A DNA stretch of 64,000 nt from Oenanthe sinensis (taxonomy: Eukaryota; Streptophyta; Magnoliopsida; Apiales; Apiaceae), in NCBI GenBank assembly GCA_028671895.1, contig CM053804.1, positions 1,617,001-1,681,000 on the forward strand. Reading direction: 5' to 3'. Both the position numbers and the translations under genes were made by a program. Below are positions 1 through 11,353 of the stretch, piece after piece. Positions within the stretch are counted from its first letter, which is position 1. Each line of letters opens with the position of its first letter. Under the pieces are notes generated by a model that made no database searches, was not told where the DNA came from, and saw nothing but the letters and a program-made list of their open reading frames with translations.

Positions 1-6
1 TTCAAC

Positions 7-120
7 CCATCCGACGACATCTAACCTGTCCGACGACATCTAACCTATTCGACGACATCTAACCCATCCGACGACATCTATCCCATCCGACGACATCTAA
101 CCTGTCCGACGACATCTAAC
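7..120. repeat. 19-bp tandem repeat
   Basis: The phrase CGACGACATCTAACC recurs at a 19-base spacing, starting near positions 12, 31, 50, 69, 88 and 107, with small changes between copies. It lies inside the gypsy element that ends at 3165. The CGACGA word is related to the GACGAG word in that element's LTR. No coding role is evident. Confidence 0.85.
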
Positions 121-437
121 ATGTCGATAAACATGACATCTACATTTATTTTTCTGATCCTCATACATGGACACAACGACAAGGGGCAGTACCTCATGAC
201 ATTTACGACAAGGGGCAACAGTGACATTATGCGAAAATTACAACATTAACAATCAACGAGGACGACGCCCAAAATAACGACATGACAAACACTAGCTTCT
301 CTAGTGTGTGGGACATATGCAGTCCTACTAACAGAAGTAATGACACCAACAACTCATTATGGCCTCCTGACGAGTAATGTCAACAACGACAAACTTGTTC
401 ATGACCAGGACACTGTTGACGAGCTACACGACATGAC
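121..437. other. gypsy internal sequence without recognisable domain
   Basis: No domain can be read here. A block at about 409-437 (cactgttgacgagctacacg...) is repeated with few changes at 441-469, a direct duplication of about 30 bases just before the integrase remnant. The rest is degenerate sequence rich in GACA and ACGA words. Confidence 0.5.
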
Positions 438-620
438 TTGGACACTGTCGACGAGCTGCACGACATGACCAAAATTACAATGACGTTGTATCAACAAAAA
501 GTGATCGACGGTTATGACAACAACGTGTACATCAAGAAATTTCATGTGGGAGACCTCGTCTTGAGGAAGGTCTTTCCAAACACTGTTGACGTCAATGCAG
601 GAAAGTTTGCTGACATGTAA
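438..620 (+). pseudogene. Ty3/gypsy integrase C-terminal remnant
   Basis: About 60 codons are open, ending in TAA/TGTAA-type sequence at 618-620. The segment FHVGDLVLRKVFPNT followed by NAGK matches the C-terminal domain of Ty3/gypsy integrases, where a basic stretch and G-D-L-V-L-R-K precede a P-N-W-E-G-P motif. The motif after NAGK is not kept. The catalytic core is not visible upstream, where repeats lie instead, so this is only the tail of pol. The first codon given here is not a real start, because in the intact element this is the middle of a polyprotein. The long non-coding stretch before the 3' LTR suggests the Tat lineage. The gypsy call is firm; the exact lineage is an inference. 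Confidence 0.75.
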
Positions 621-2306
621 AGACCTTACTTAACTGACATCATCGCTGGACGAGGGGCATACATGCCATCAACACTTGACGGACGCCAATTCTAATGAGT
701 TAGAATGCAATTCATTTGACAGCATACCGCAAGTAATCTCTCATCCGCCTTTTAAATGTTTTACTTCGCAATATATTGTCATGTTAGTAGTCCGCTATGT
801 GTAATGTGTTGATACTTCTTGCATGTGTGATGCCTTATATGAATTTATATGCCCAACTTGCTTATAAGCTACGTGATTTATCTATGCAATATAGTAAAAC
901 ATGCATGCCGTTTGTTTCTTGTTAATCTACTAAACATATCTTCGATGTTTAAGTTTTTCTTTACGTAGCGTACTTGCATGACTATAAATACATTACGATT
1001 CTACGATGCATGGCCATTACAATTACGTGATAATTAGGGGCATTGTATCCCGATATTATCTATTATTGGGCTGATCACCCACGACGAATAAAAACTAAAG
1101 GCCCCGTCCTTTAACTACGAAACCAACAAAATGAGAAACAAAATTAATTACTTTTAAGTAATAATTTTCTGCATTCTCCACATTAAAACCAAAAACTACG
1201 AATAAATAAGTGTCGTTTCAAGAGGGGAAGACCTTTTAACCACTTATACGTTGTGCATGCACCTACGAATATATTACAATCGACGAATGACAATTTACGA
1301 CAAGTGACGATATACAATCGACGAATGACAATTTACGACAAGTGACGATATACAATCGACGAATGACAATTTACGACAAGTGACGATATACAATCGACGA
1401 ATGACAATTTACGACAAGTGACGATATACAATCGACGTATATAACACATATTACATGTGACGAATAAATATTATGATTACATTCGACATACGATGTGATA
1501 CAATTTACATGTCACATTGACATACGACATATTACAAATAGTTTTCACATTGACATACAACATATTACGATTACATGTCATATTGACATACGGCGTGAAA
1601 AGCTTATGTATCACATTGACACGACGTTTTATGAATTACATGTCTCATTGGCATTTTACGAATTGCAAGTCATTTTGACATATTACAATTACAAGTTATA
1701 CATCTCGTCGACATGTTACATGTTACAAGTCTACGACATTTCATATATTATGACTACAAGTTACATCGACATGGTATATGTCACATTCACGAATCTCGAA
1801 TATGATTGCACATTATGGTTACATTTCATGATTACAAGCTACGTATATGCATCTACGTATTTCAACTGCAAGTTGAAATAATTACGACTACGAGCTACGC
1901 TTATGAAACAAGTATTATGGTCGTGGCTCATGTCTCACATGAGATTGGCCTTCCAAACATCTTTGACATTACGACATCAAGGCTCAATAATCCCTATTAT
2001 GCACTACAATTACAAACCTCGACTACATGTCACGTGTTACATCGACAAGTTATGAATTACGTGTGACGAGTTACAAGTCACACTCGACAAGTTACATTTG
2101 ACGAAATATATATTACAAGTTGTCAACTACACACAACAAATCACATATTACAAGTGGCATATTACTACGACGAGCTAAGGAATCACATGAACCTGTCAAC
2201 AAGCCATTTTGATTAAATGGACGACTACAAATATGCAACCAACAACAACGAGATAATATTCGAGATGAAGAAGAATTTTATTGGTTGTATGTCTTCACCC
2301 AATAAA
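621..2306 (+). other. post-pol non-coding region of the gypsy element
   Basis: There is no gene here. The region between the integrase tail and the polypurine tract holds a four-copy 38-bp tandem repeat (1276-1437) and then a long degenerate field (about 1480-2200) of TTACGA, ATTACAAGT and CATTGACATA words. The open frames that cross it are by-products of these repeats. Tandem repeats between pol and the 3' LTR are known for Tat/Ogre-type elements. Confidence 0.7.
1276..1437. repeat. 38-bp tandem repeat, four copies plus a part
   Basis: Units begin at 1276, 1314, 1352 and 1390, with a partial fifth from 1428. Each starts ACAATCGACGAATGACAATT and ends TTACGACAAGTGACGATAT. The four copies are essentially identical by eye, so the expansion is recent compared with the surrounding degenerate repeats. 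Confidence 0.95.
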
Positions 2307-2318
2307 ATTAGGGGCAAT
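2307..2318 (+). other. polypurine tract of the gypsy element
   Basis: The sequence attaggggcaat lies directly before the 3' LTR start TGTTTGTACC. A short purine run at this place is the primer site for plus-strand synthesis in LTR retrotransposons. Confidence 0.6.
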
Positions 2319-3165
2319 TGTTTGTACCAGATTTTTACACGTCCAGGTTTGTATTGACGGGTGAAAAACTCTATTGACGACTGCATGGACGAGCTGACGA
2401 GTAGCAACATAGTCGACGAGCTGACGAGTAAACTGACGAGTATACATTATTTGGACGACCCACGAATTATTTGGTTATATTTATCAGCATTATTCATTAA
2501 TAATTCAATATCAGTTGAATTATTCAATTATAGATGGATAATTATTAATTATATTGATAATTATTAAGGGTCCTTTAAAATAGGAACTAGACAGGCTGAC
2601 GGGTAGACCAGGTCTCGACGGGTAAGGCTGAGTATACTCGACGGGCGAATTTTCAGGAAAGGATAAGAATCCTAATTCAACTACAATTCAATCACATGAG
2701 AAGATAAGGAAACGATCCCATAATTCAAGGAACGTGATCAGGAGTTGTGGCATGAAAACAGGATCACGAAGGAGGAGAAAAACACATTATAAATATGATT
2801 AAAGAGATGGATAAAGGGGGGGAAGAAGACCAGAATGATATACACACAATACATACAGCCGACGGGTAACAGCTGCATAGTCGACGAGTAGCTGCTGCAT
2901 AGTCGACGAGTAGGCAGTTCATGTATTTTTCTTCATTCAAATCACTTGTAATCGATCTTAAACAACTTTATAGTGGATGTTCTTGGCTGGGCACACCCCA
3001 CCCGCGGTTTTTACCCTTGTTCAAGGGGTTTTCCGCGTCACCAAAACCTTGTGTTCTTGTTCTTTGGTTTACTTTTCTGCACATGTCCAACTACTTTATT
3101 ACTTGTCCTCCAATCACAAAATCAAATAGACTTAGCTATTAACCCTGAAAAATCTGGACAAAACA
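2319..3165 (+). mobile_element. 3' LTR of the gypsy element
   Basis: The LTR starts TGTTTGTACCAGATTTTT and ends AAAAATCTGGACAAAACA. The two ends are near-perfect inverted copies of each other, which fixes the boundaries (847 bp). A TATAAATA-like box lies at about 2790. The segment from about 2985 on (WVGTPHPRF-type reading, CCCACCCGCGG, then GTTTTCCGCGTCACC) resembles the transcript-end region of many plant LTRs. The word GACGAGT/GACGGGT, often as TCGACGAGT, occurs about a dozen times between 2355 and 2915. The 5' LTR lies outside the window, so age and TSD cannot be judged; the next five bases are TTTGC. Confidence 0.8.
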
Positions 3166-4822
3166 TTTGCCATTAAGAACAAATAAAATCTGATATATGA
3201 CCTGTTTGTCTATTAGCAATTTCACAACATTAGCAGAGGTATTAAATCACATCAAATTTAACTCAAGTTTCAGCAAATGTTTAGGGATACACCTAACCGT
3301 CTAGAACACCCTATCTAATTCTAGATATTCATTTTACTGCATATAAAATCAAGTAAGAAATGTATTGATTAAACTCATGAATCCTAGCATGCAATCTTAT
3401 TCTTAGCAATCAATTAAGCATTTAAGTCCTAAGATGCTAGCATGCTATCATGAATATAATACATTCCAAAACGTAATAAACATACAGTTCTGAATTAGAT
3501 AAACGTATACTAGTTAGAATGTATACCTGTGAAGTGCTTAGTGATTCGTCTACAGTGTTGGTCATTGATGCCAGATATCCATTTGGTGCATCACTGTCAC
3601 TGATAAAATCAACCTTGCATTTAACTTCATCAACAAATATTTTCCCTTGCTGCATCCTCACTAATGCTTGAGATTCCTGCTATAACCCAACATAGTGTCT
3701 TCATCTTTTGCTTGCTCCTTTTCTGATCTTGTAGGTGTCATACTCCATCTTGAGTAAAAGTGTTTTGTTGATCTCAGCGGTACCTTCCATGATGACCTCT
3801 ATTTCTAGGTTTATCGAACGGACGTATCGAAAGCTATTTGCTCCTTATCAGCATCTGAAAAGTCCACTCCCTCTTTGGGCTCAGACCGATGTGGTACAAT
3901 CACATCTCCTTCCATATGCTCAGGAACAACAACCATCGTAACAAATTCATTATCAAAACCCATTCTTCATTGATCTCGGTCGAACACTGGAATCTTGAAT
4001 TGATTTTAAGGTGCCATCTTAATATAGATTTAGAATAGAGATAATAAATTTTTCTTATTACTTGAGTAGTAATTAAAAGAAAATTTAATTATCTCCAAAT
4101 GAATGAAAGTTCCAAAACTGGTCACCAAAAATAATTCTAAGTACCCGACACTAGGCTCTGTAGATAATCTATGTCGATCTCGATCTACATCTCGATCTAC
4201 ATCTCGAGGTCGATCTCGATGTCGACAGATCGAGATTTACCTTAACATATTTTATGCCATTTTCGCAAGTCGATCTCGATCTCGATCTACAAAACTTTTG
4301 CCTATGTCGAAATTTCACCAAGTCGAAATTCTCAAAGTAGATATTCTCAAGTCGAACTTTTGTCCTTGGTCGAAATTTGTTGCCTGACTTTCACACTTTT
4401 TGACTTTTGTATCTTTTTTCACCTACCTCACCTAACAACCACGTGTAAGGTACAGAGTCTTCTGATAATTACTTTTTGTGCAGTGAGTCTATCCAATCAA
4501 AAGCCAATAACACCCTTTTGACTTTATGTCTTTAGAAAAGGTAATCAAAAAGTTGCTGGGTTTATCTTCTTTACAAGAACAGCGATGAACACGTGAAGAA
4601 CACCACAAACCAAAGTACCCAGTTTAATTCACAACAATTATCTAAAATACACCCAAGCTAAATAATTACACCTGGAGTATTTAAATAATTTTAGGACGAG
4701 TTTTCACTGTTTAATTAATTTAAGTACACTTTTCAAGAAAATCTTAAAAAGTAGATCTGGACTTGAAAACTCCCTAATCTTCTACCAAACACAAGGATCT
4801 ATGTTTTGTATGTCAAACATTA
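3166..4822 (-). pseudogene. 5' leader and decayed gag start of Sirevirus-like element A
   Basis: Read on the minus strand from the primer site at 4823-4835, an 800-base leader is followed by a broken gag-like start near 4005. Fragments such as FKIPVFD and later PEHMEGDV resemble the N-terminus of copia gag proteins, but the frame has many stops. The leader contains TCGATCTCGATC words at about 4166-4300, the same word as in the LTR of this element. The left end, next to the gypsy LTR, is anonymous. The gag assignment is tentative. Confidence 0.45.
3437..3661 (-). pseudogene. exon-like fragment, unrecognised
   Basis: On the minus strand a frame reads through RMQQGKIFVDEVKCKVDF, then DSDAPNGYL and SLSTSQ, ending in CACTTCACAG followed by GTATAC. 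This looks like an exon end plus a splice donor at about 3530. The composition is unlike the retroelement frames nearby. I do not recognise the protein. It may be a captured host exon or part of element A. Confidence 0.3.
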
Positions 4823-4835
4823 GGCTCTGATACCA
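4823..4835 (-). other. primer-binding site of element A (initiator Met tRNA)
   Basis: The plus strand reads GGCTCTGATACCA, the complement of TGGTATCAGAGCC, the usual copia primer site for initiator methionine tRNA. It directly adjoins the LTR edge TGTTAGG at 4838. This shows the element runs leftwards and that the LTR to its right is the 5' LTR. Confidence 0.9.
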
Positions 4836-4837
4836 AT

Positions 4838-6430
4838 TGTTAGGTCCAAATGTGTTGTAGAGGGGGGGGATGAATACAACTTTTTCAAAGTAATGAGAGA
4901 ATATACAAATATGCATGTAGTAAATGATGACACAGAATTTCAAGAATATAATTTTATATTCATTGAAGGGTTTGCTACAACATTCATAAAAGTATCAGGA
5001 TCAGTTGAACAATAAATACAACAATTGAAGCTTGATTCAACTGATCCTCTCTCTCACTTCTGTTTTACAGTAAATGCTCTCTCTTTAAAATTATCGTTAC
5101 AATACAGAGATGGACTTAAAGTCTTATTACAAATAAAACAAAGTGCTGCTTTTATAATGTCGTGTAGTCTTGATCTTGTCCTTTTTGTGTGCGTGGCCCA
5201 ATCAGGACTCGTCAACAAAAAGTACTTTCCCAACCACTCTGGATCAACCGTTCACAATAAGCCACTTGTCCTTTGAACATTAAATGCTACATATCGACCC
5301 GCATCTCGATCTCGGCCTGGACCCATCTCGATCTCGATCTGTGAAAATCTCGATCTCGATCTGTGAAAATCTCGATCTTGATCTGTGAGAATCTCGATCT
5401 CGATCTGTGAGAATCTCGATCTCGATCTGTCGTGGATCGAGATTTGCCTTTGCAATGTTTATCTTTAATTATAAATCTCGACCCGCATCTCGATCTGCTG
5501 TGGATCAACATTTGCTTTAGCAAATATGCACTCATCCAATGTTGACTTTCTTTAGTGACTAATTGTGGATTGACCTTTATGAGCAAGTTTCCCTAGCTTC
5601 TTCAATATTCTTCAACAAGCTCTTGAACATGGATCTCTACTACTGACATAAACTTGCTATCAATGTCCTGACACTTGATGCAACGGTCTGGTTCATAAGT
5701 GACTAGTCTTGATAGGGTTCTTGCTTCTGAATAGATTACCATGTTCAATTGGTAATGTGGCTTCCCAATAAGTGGTTCGAACATTAACTGTCAATAAACA
5801 ATGTAACTTCACTAGAATCTTTTCTGGTACTTCGACAACGTCTTCATTACTACTACAATCTTGAATACTTCATTCTTTGTTCTTCACTGATTGTCAGTGA
5901 GTATAACTTCAAGACTGTTGCTGTCTTCTTTAACCTTTGTCTTTACCATGTCTTCAATTCTTCTAGATTCCTATGCTTCAAACACTGTCTATCTTCAATC
6001 AATGTTGTTACACTGAAATCTTTTAGTGGCACTGCTATACTGAATCTTCAACACTTCTGAAACCCTGAAAGTCTTTAAACATTATTCTTCACTGAGGCAT
6101 GAACATATAAATGAACTTCTTTTAGTGACCTGTAGTAGACTTCAAAACTTCTTCTAATGTCTTGATTCACTGTATTTGCCTTGTCTTCATGTCTTGCTGA
6201 TTTCTGTGTAATCGTAGTATTATTTACTTGTCCTGTTCTAGTGTTGAGTTATCACGATTACTATTTATACAGCTTCGTCATTTCCAACACTCTTGATTGG
6301 TGTCCTATTGGCCAATGCTTCAATATGACTATCTTCAGATATTGCTCTTCTAGAGTAAATTGCTCTTGTAGGTTCAAAACTTATCGAAGTCTCTTCAACT
6401 AATGTGTCCTGATCAATACCATCCACAGAA
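4838..6430 (-). mobile_element. 5' LTR of Sirevirus-like element A (right edge approximate)
   Basis: The left edge is fixed by TGTTAGG next to the primer site. The run of G followed by GAATACAA near 4861-4880 matches the conserved end of Sirevirus LTRs (ATTCAACCCCCC on the sense strand). A TATA box for leftward transcription is at 5151-5156. Upstream of it (5293-5515) is a dense array of CTCGATCTCGATCTGTGA words, partly in 22-bp tandem. The right edge is not clear, and about 6430 is a guess. Confidence 0.65.
5324..5440. repeat. 22-bp tandem repeat in LTR A
   Basis: GTGAAAATCTCGATCTCGATCT repeats head to tail about five times from 5324 to 5440 (unit starts near 5341, 5363, 5385 and 5407). Frames that read SRSRSR here are by-products. 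The array lies upstream of the minus-strand TATA box, in the U3 part of the LTR. Confidence 0.85.
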
Positions 6431-6744
6431 ACAGGGCACCCCAAAAAGGTAGTGGAAACAAAGAGTAATTGGTCATAACCAACTTAAGAGATAGAGATTA
6501 TGCCAGGGACACAAAAGGTCGGCTCATAAGTGAGAAAGATAGAAACTTCAGCAAGGAGCTCATCATTATTTTCATACAAGGGGATTCACAATTTAGAAGG
6601 CTTAGCATTAGGAATAAGCTTAACAGCAAAGTAACAGCAAAGAAAGAGTCAAGGCCAACCACAACCGACCCAAAACGTACATATGACCAATTGAATTTGT
6701 TAGAAATTCAATGCCCGACTTGTTGAGATGCAAGTCATAGTTAC
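6431..6744. other. unassigned segment between elements A and B
   Basis: A plus-strand frame is open at 6469-6726 (85 codons, starts MVITNLRDRD). It is rich in charged residues and has no motif I know. It lies between the end of LTR A and the gag of element B, and may be chance or part of either element. Confidence 0.3.
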
Positions 6745-9034
6745 CTAAACAAACCTAGAAATGGCAGTGCTATAGGAAATGTTCGAACTAAACTTCCAAG
6801 GTTTAACAACAAAAGTAGAGTTTTTGAACACAAGGCAATCCAAATCCAGGAAGAAGAGCATATTCCTTCTAAGGCAAGTATTCATGACATTTATATTACA
6901 TGGCATGCAATCAAACTTATCACAGAATGTTTGACTATCATGCGATAAGGGTTTAACATAACCACAAGCAAAGTCAGCATTTTCAACAACATGTTTCTTG
7001 CACACATGAGTATTATGATTTGTTGATCCACAGTTTTTATAAATCTTCCTAGGGGCATTTAGAACACGGGCATAGTTTTTATGTTTGTTGATGCCTACTT
7101 TACCATTCATGTTAGGCTTTTTCTTCTTAGCATGCATAGTTTCATTTTTCTGGACAGTTCCTTTTCTTTCAATATGAACAGGTATGGACCTGTCCTTAAC
7201 CATAGGTTCTTCTAATTCAACACAAGGCATAGTGTTCTTTGCCTCTTATTCATCCTCATCATTCAACTATTGTTTGATGATCATACTTTCTTCATCAAAC
7301 TCAACAGTTGATTTCTTAAAGATTGGGGCTTTAACATTTTTCAAAATGTGAGGATTATCAAAGACTTCAATTTTCTTGCCTTTTGTTAACATAGACTTCT
7401 TTTTCTTGAGAGTGTCATAGTCAAACACAACTCCAACCTTGGAATTTTCTTGGTGTTTCTCATTGAACTCTTGAACTAGTACTGATAAGTTTTGAAAAGA
7501 TTTTATTTTAGTTCATTTTCAGAAATTTGATCCCTTAGAAATTTTTCAATTTATTCAAAGCAGGTAATATTATTTTTTAAATACTCATTTTCTTGTTTCA
7601 TCGATTCCATGTTGACAATTCTAGGTGTTCATTCTTAACAGACAATTCATCATTAACTTTCAACAATCTATTTATCTTTTCATAAGCAGCAGGCATACTA
7701 GTGTGTAAGTTAAACATTTCAATACTTAATTCTTCAACAATTTTATTATATTGAGAGTTTGACATAACAATAAAGGTTAGGGTTGGTACCTGACTTGTTG
7801 AGGATGATGCTCCATCATATGATTTGGCCATGAGTGCCAAGTTCCCATACTCTTCTTCTTCATCCTCATCATTGTCATCCAAACACTTTCCTTCTGTAAT
7901 GTATACTATACCAGTTTGCTTTTTCAATAGGGCTTCGTACTTGGCTTCCAAATCCAAGTAGTCTTTGTCCTTCTTGATTTCTTTTTGCTTTCTACACTTA
8001 CTGGAAAAGTGTCCTAGTTCATCACAGTTATAGCACCTAATTTTTTATCTGTCAATAGATCCAATCTTATAACCACCTTTGAAACTGCTCCTAGGAGTTT
8101 TGGTTTTGCTTAAGGGGCCAAAGTTTGGTTTCTTTAACCTCAAGTTTCCAAACCTTTTGGCCATGAAATCCATAGATTTGTTATCCATGCTTTCAAGCTC
8201 CTCAATTGTGTAGAACTCATCTTCATCATATTCAATCTTGACAGATTTATTGACCTCCTTATCCTATTCTACAATCTCTTCAATCTTCACCTTTTGGCTT
8301 GTACCAATCTTCTCCATAATCACAACTAAAGCACTTGAAACATTTACCCTTTTTCCTCTATTGACTAGTATAGATTTTTTCTGATAGAACTCTAGCTCAT
8401 AGGTCTTTAAAATTCAATACATTGTTTCAAGAGGAAGCTTTGTCAAATCTCTCCCTTCTCTTATGGCAGAAATCTTATGTTCCAAGTGTTCTGGGAGAGT
8501 GAGCAAAAACTTCATGTTTTTCTCTTTAGTTTCATTGAATTTTTCATGTAACTGTACGTCGTTAAACCTCTCAAAGCCCTCAGTAATGCCTTCATTTTTT
8601 TTAGACATGAAAGCCTCAAATTGTGAAACCAATATTTGTCTTTGATTCTCTCTCACTTTTTATGTACCTTCACATAGAATCTCAATGGTTTCACATATAC
8701 GTTTGGCTGAGGTACAGTTGACAATGTTTTTGTACATAACCATGTCCAAAGAATCAATCAGTATGAACATTAGAATATTGTGGAGTAAGACTTTATCTTT
8801 CTCTGCATTTATAACTGAGATGGATCTTTTGGTATCCATGTGGCTGGTTCACCTCTGAGCCACTAGTTGTTTCATGAACTAGTGTTTTAAAGGCATGAAT
8901 GGTCCATTCTTCAAGATCTCATGATACATGTAGTTTGCAGCCTTGATGAACATCATAATTTTTTTCTTCCATATTTTGTAGTTTTCTTTGTCAAATGGGG
9001 AAATCTTGATACTGCTAAGTTTCTGTGAACTCAT
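6745..9034 (-). pseudogene. gag of Sirevirus-like element B, decayed
   Basis: Minus-strand gag starts at ATG 9034 (MSSQKLSSIKISPFDKENY), about 40 bases after the primer site. The order is the copia gag capsid-like domain (about 9030-8300), a zinc knuckle CYNCDELGHFSSKC (8035-7994), an acidic stretch with DDNDEDEEEE near 7880, a helical region, and a second Cys/His cluster (CGSTNHNTHVC, near 7000) in the last open block, 7230-6745. The frame is broken by several stops and shifts. Open blocks are 8656-8414, 7957-7598 and 7230-6745. Gag packages the element RNA into particles. Protease, integrase and RT are absent to the left, so the element is cut off near 6745. Confidence 0.75.
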
Positions 9035-9071
9035 TTTGATCTTTGTATTATTTGTGTATCAACAACTTGTG

Positions 9072-9083
9072 CTCTGATACCAC
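9072..9083 (-). other. primer-binding site of element B
   Basis: The plus strand reads GCTCTGATACCA, the complement of TGGTATCAGAGC, next to the LTR edge TTATTAGG. The edge appears to be a mutated TGTTAGG. This is the 5' end of a minus-strand copia element. Confidence 0.85.
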
Positions 9084-9085
9084 TT

Positions 9086-10380
9086 ATTAGGAATGAGTAG
9101 TAGAAACTTATATAGAGGGGGGTGAATGTATAATTGATTCTTTAAATTTGTTTTGCTTACATAGACTATGAATGATTCAATCTATTTGTAGCTTAAGTCA
9201 AATGTGTAGTGTTTATCAAGAATTGCGCAAATAAGTAAAAATATGCACACACAAATTTAACTTTCAATATAATTTTTATTAGATTTTAATTTGCTACAAT
9301 CTGAGATTCTTGAAGTGAATTTCATCTTCTTGTTCTTGAAAGATACAAGGAGTGAATACAATGAAAATATTCAACTTAATAACCTATGAAGCTCTGCACT
9401 TGGCTATAGAGACAACATGTCTCATTAGCACATACTTTCACAAGTCAGTTTGCTAAAACTAGAAATAGGCAAAAGAAACTTTATATTATACATCATTCTA
9501 TTTCTAGTTAACTCTTTCTTTTGACAGTCTATCCCATCTGCACTTTATCTTTTGTCTTTGTCTTGTTCTTCTTTCAAGCTTCATTAATGTAGACTTGTCA
9601 CTATTTTCATAGATTTGACTATCCCTGATCAAGATAGTGCTTCAAATTGCTTGTCTTGTTCTTCTTCAAATCTCTTTAAAACTAGCTACTTGAAACAATC
9701 GAATACTCAGCTAATTTCACTTCAAGAAGTCATGACACAGACTTCTCGATCAACTTCTTCTGAGACTTCTCGATTAGCTTTGACTTTGATACTTCTCGAT
9801 TGTCTAGACTTCTACATTAGATATGGGTTTGATGACTTTTTGATCAGACTAGACTTCTCGAATGGTCTATTAACCCTAACTTCTCGATCAGCCTCTTTCT
9901 TAGAATTCTCCATTGTTTCATTGGATGACTTCTCGATTATGTTGTTTTCAGGACTTCTCGATTGAATACTCTTTTGACCTTCTCGAATGTCTTAGATTCC
10001 TTGACTTCTCGATCAAATACTGAACCATTGAGTGTTTTAAGACTTCTCTACCAGTTGCAAATTTGACTTCTCTATAAAGGTGACTTCTCGATTGATTACT
10101 TGACTTAGAAGAATTCCCATACTACATTCCTTATTTTGGTGAAATCTTCTTTTTCTAGATGCATGATCTATCTTGAATCTTCTATCAGACTTTATTCTTG
10201 ACTTTTAATTACAACTTAGAGTTGCAATAGAAACATACTTCCATATGACAATAAACATCATAAAGAACTAAGTCACCATCCTATTATAGAAGCTCTAGAC
10301 GTGTTGCATAACATGACAAGTAAATACAATATAGTAGGCTTGATTTGATTCAACAATAAATAAGTATATTACTTAATCAA
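9086..10380 (-). mobile_element. 5' LTR of Sirevirus-like element B (right edge approximate)
   Basis: The left edge follows from the primer site. GAGGGGGGTGAATG at about 9115 is the conserved end of Sirevirus LTRs. A minus-strand TATA box (TATAAAG) lies at 9485-9479. Upstream of it, from about 9740 to 10095, the word GACTTCTCGATT or close variants occurs about a dozen times at irregular spacing, always in the same orientation. The right edge could not be placed. Confidence 0.6.
9740..10095. repeat. spaced ACTTCTCGAT word array in U3 of LTR B
   Basis: ACTTCTCGAT/ACTTCTCGAA is repeated about a dozen times with 15-45 bases of unrelated sequence between copies. It is not a simple tandem repeat. 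It lies upstream of the LTR TATA box and may be a set of protein-binding sites. Confidence 0.85.
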
Positions 10381-10539
10381 GTAAGTATTTTTAATAATTT
10401 ATATTAAATAAATATAATCAGATTTTTTTTTCCAAAAGTACTGCTATTGGAGAGAAAATTCCCGCCGAGTGGGGTGAAAGTTTGCTGCCTTGCAAAATTT
10501 TCGGAAAGGGAGGGAATTATTAATATTAACCAAAAATGG

Positions 10540-10779
10540 TTATTTTTGAATCCGGTTGAAAATAAATGATTAAAATGAATATCGGTCGGAAATAATCGGT
10601 TGAAAATGAATGTCGGTTGTAAATAATTGGTTGAAAATGAATGTCTATTGGAAATAACCGGTTGAAAACGAAATTCCGTCAAGTTTATGCGTAGATGAAC
10701 TTGATATTAATGGTAAATGGTTGAAAATAGTAGTGGTTGAAATTATTTGGTTGAATGTAGGTGTATTTTTTTGTAGTGG
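10540..10779. mobile_element. CACTA-like transposon end with subterminal repeats
   Basis: The segment ends TTTTTTTGTAGTG at 10779, the inverse of CACTACAAAAAAA, the hallmark terminus of plant CACTA (CMC) transposons. Inside it the word CGGTTGAAAATGAATGTC recurs about every 31 bases from 10543 to 10675, with more diverged copies to 10755, like the subterminal repeats of that group. The opposite end was not found, so this may be a truncated copy. Confidence 0.5.
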
Positions 10780-11058
10780 ACACACCCAACAGATCGGAAG
10801 AAAAACCGAGATCAATATTAGATTTAGAAAAATCTGGAGAGAAAGGGTAAAACGGTGAGAAAATAAGGTGAAAGCAAAGAATAAAATGGAAAAAGAGGAG
10901 AAGCAAAAAAGGAGAAAAGAAGAAGAAATAGAGAAAAGGAGAAGGAGGCGGTTAGGGTTAAGGAAAGGGGGGAATGAAGGAAAAGAAGAAGAGAGAGAAC
11001 AAGGTCGACTCTCATTTTGTTTGTGAATTTCTTCATAATTTATATCATAGAGTATTTC
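10780..11058. other. purine-rich anonymous sequence
   Basis: This is a strongly strand-biased, A/G-rich stretch. The minus-strand frames through it read as Ser/Phe/Leu-rich strings and are composition effects. No gene is seen. Confidence 0.5.

Positions 11059-11119
<61 letters not shown>
11059..11119. repeat. compound (AT)n(GT)n microsatellite
   Basis: About 18 bases of AT repeat run into about 43 bases of GT repeat. Confidence 0.97.
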
Positions 11120-11120
<1 letters not shown>

Positions 11121-11353
11121 CACACACACTAAGCATCCCACATACGCACTCAATGTAAGTTAATCATTTATCACCAGCACCTATATAATAGTGAATATTA
11201 AACATGTTTCAGAGGAATTATTTCGAACATAATAGTTGTTTAACTAAAAAGGTAATCTACATTAACTAAGTACAACTCAGTAGTTAGTATGAAATAAAGT
11301 TCAAACATATATAAATATCAATACTTACGTCCAACATGAACATGAGCAATGTA

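Noticed and set aside
1276..1437. Regular direct repeats that could suggest a CRISPR array
   Set aside because: Units are head to tail without unique spacers, and the context is a plant retrotransposon.
1495..2066. His/Tyr/Ile-rich open frames in the gypsy post-pol region
   Set aside because: They follow from degenerate ACATTGACATA/TTACAAGT repeats.
5252..5586. Arg-Ser-rich frames resembling RS-domain splicing proteins
   Set aside because: They are by-products of the CTCGAT tandem repeat in LTR A.
10645..11136. Long minus-strand open frame with His-Thr and Ile-Tyr runs
   Set aside because: It is a translation of the GT/AT microsatellite and a purine-biased stretch; no protein-like domain.
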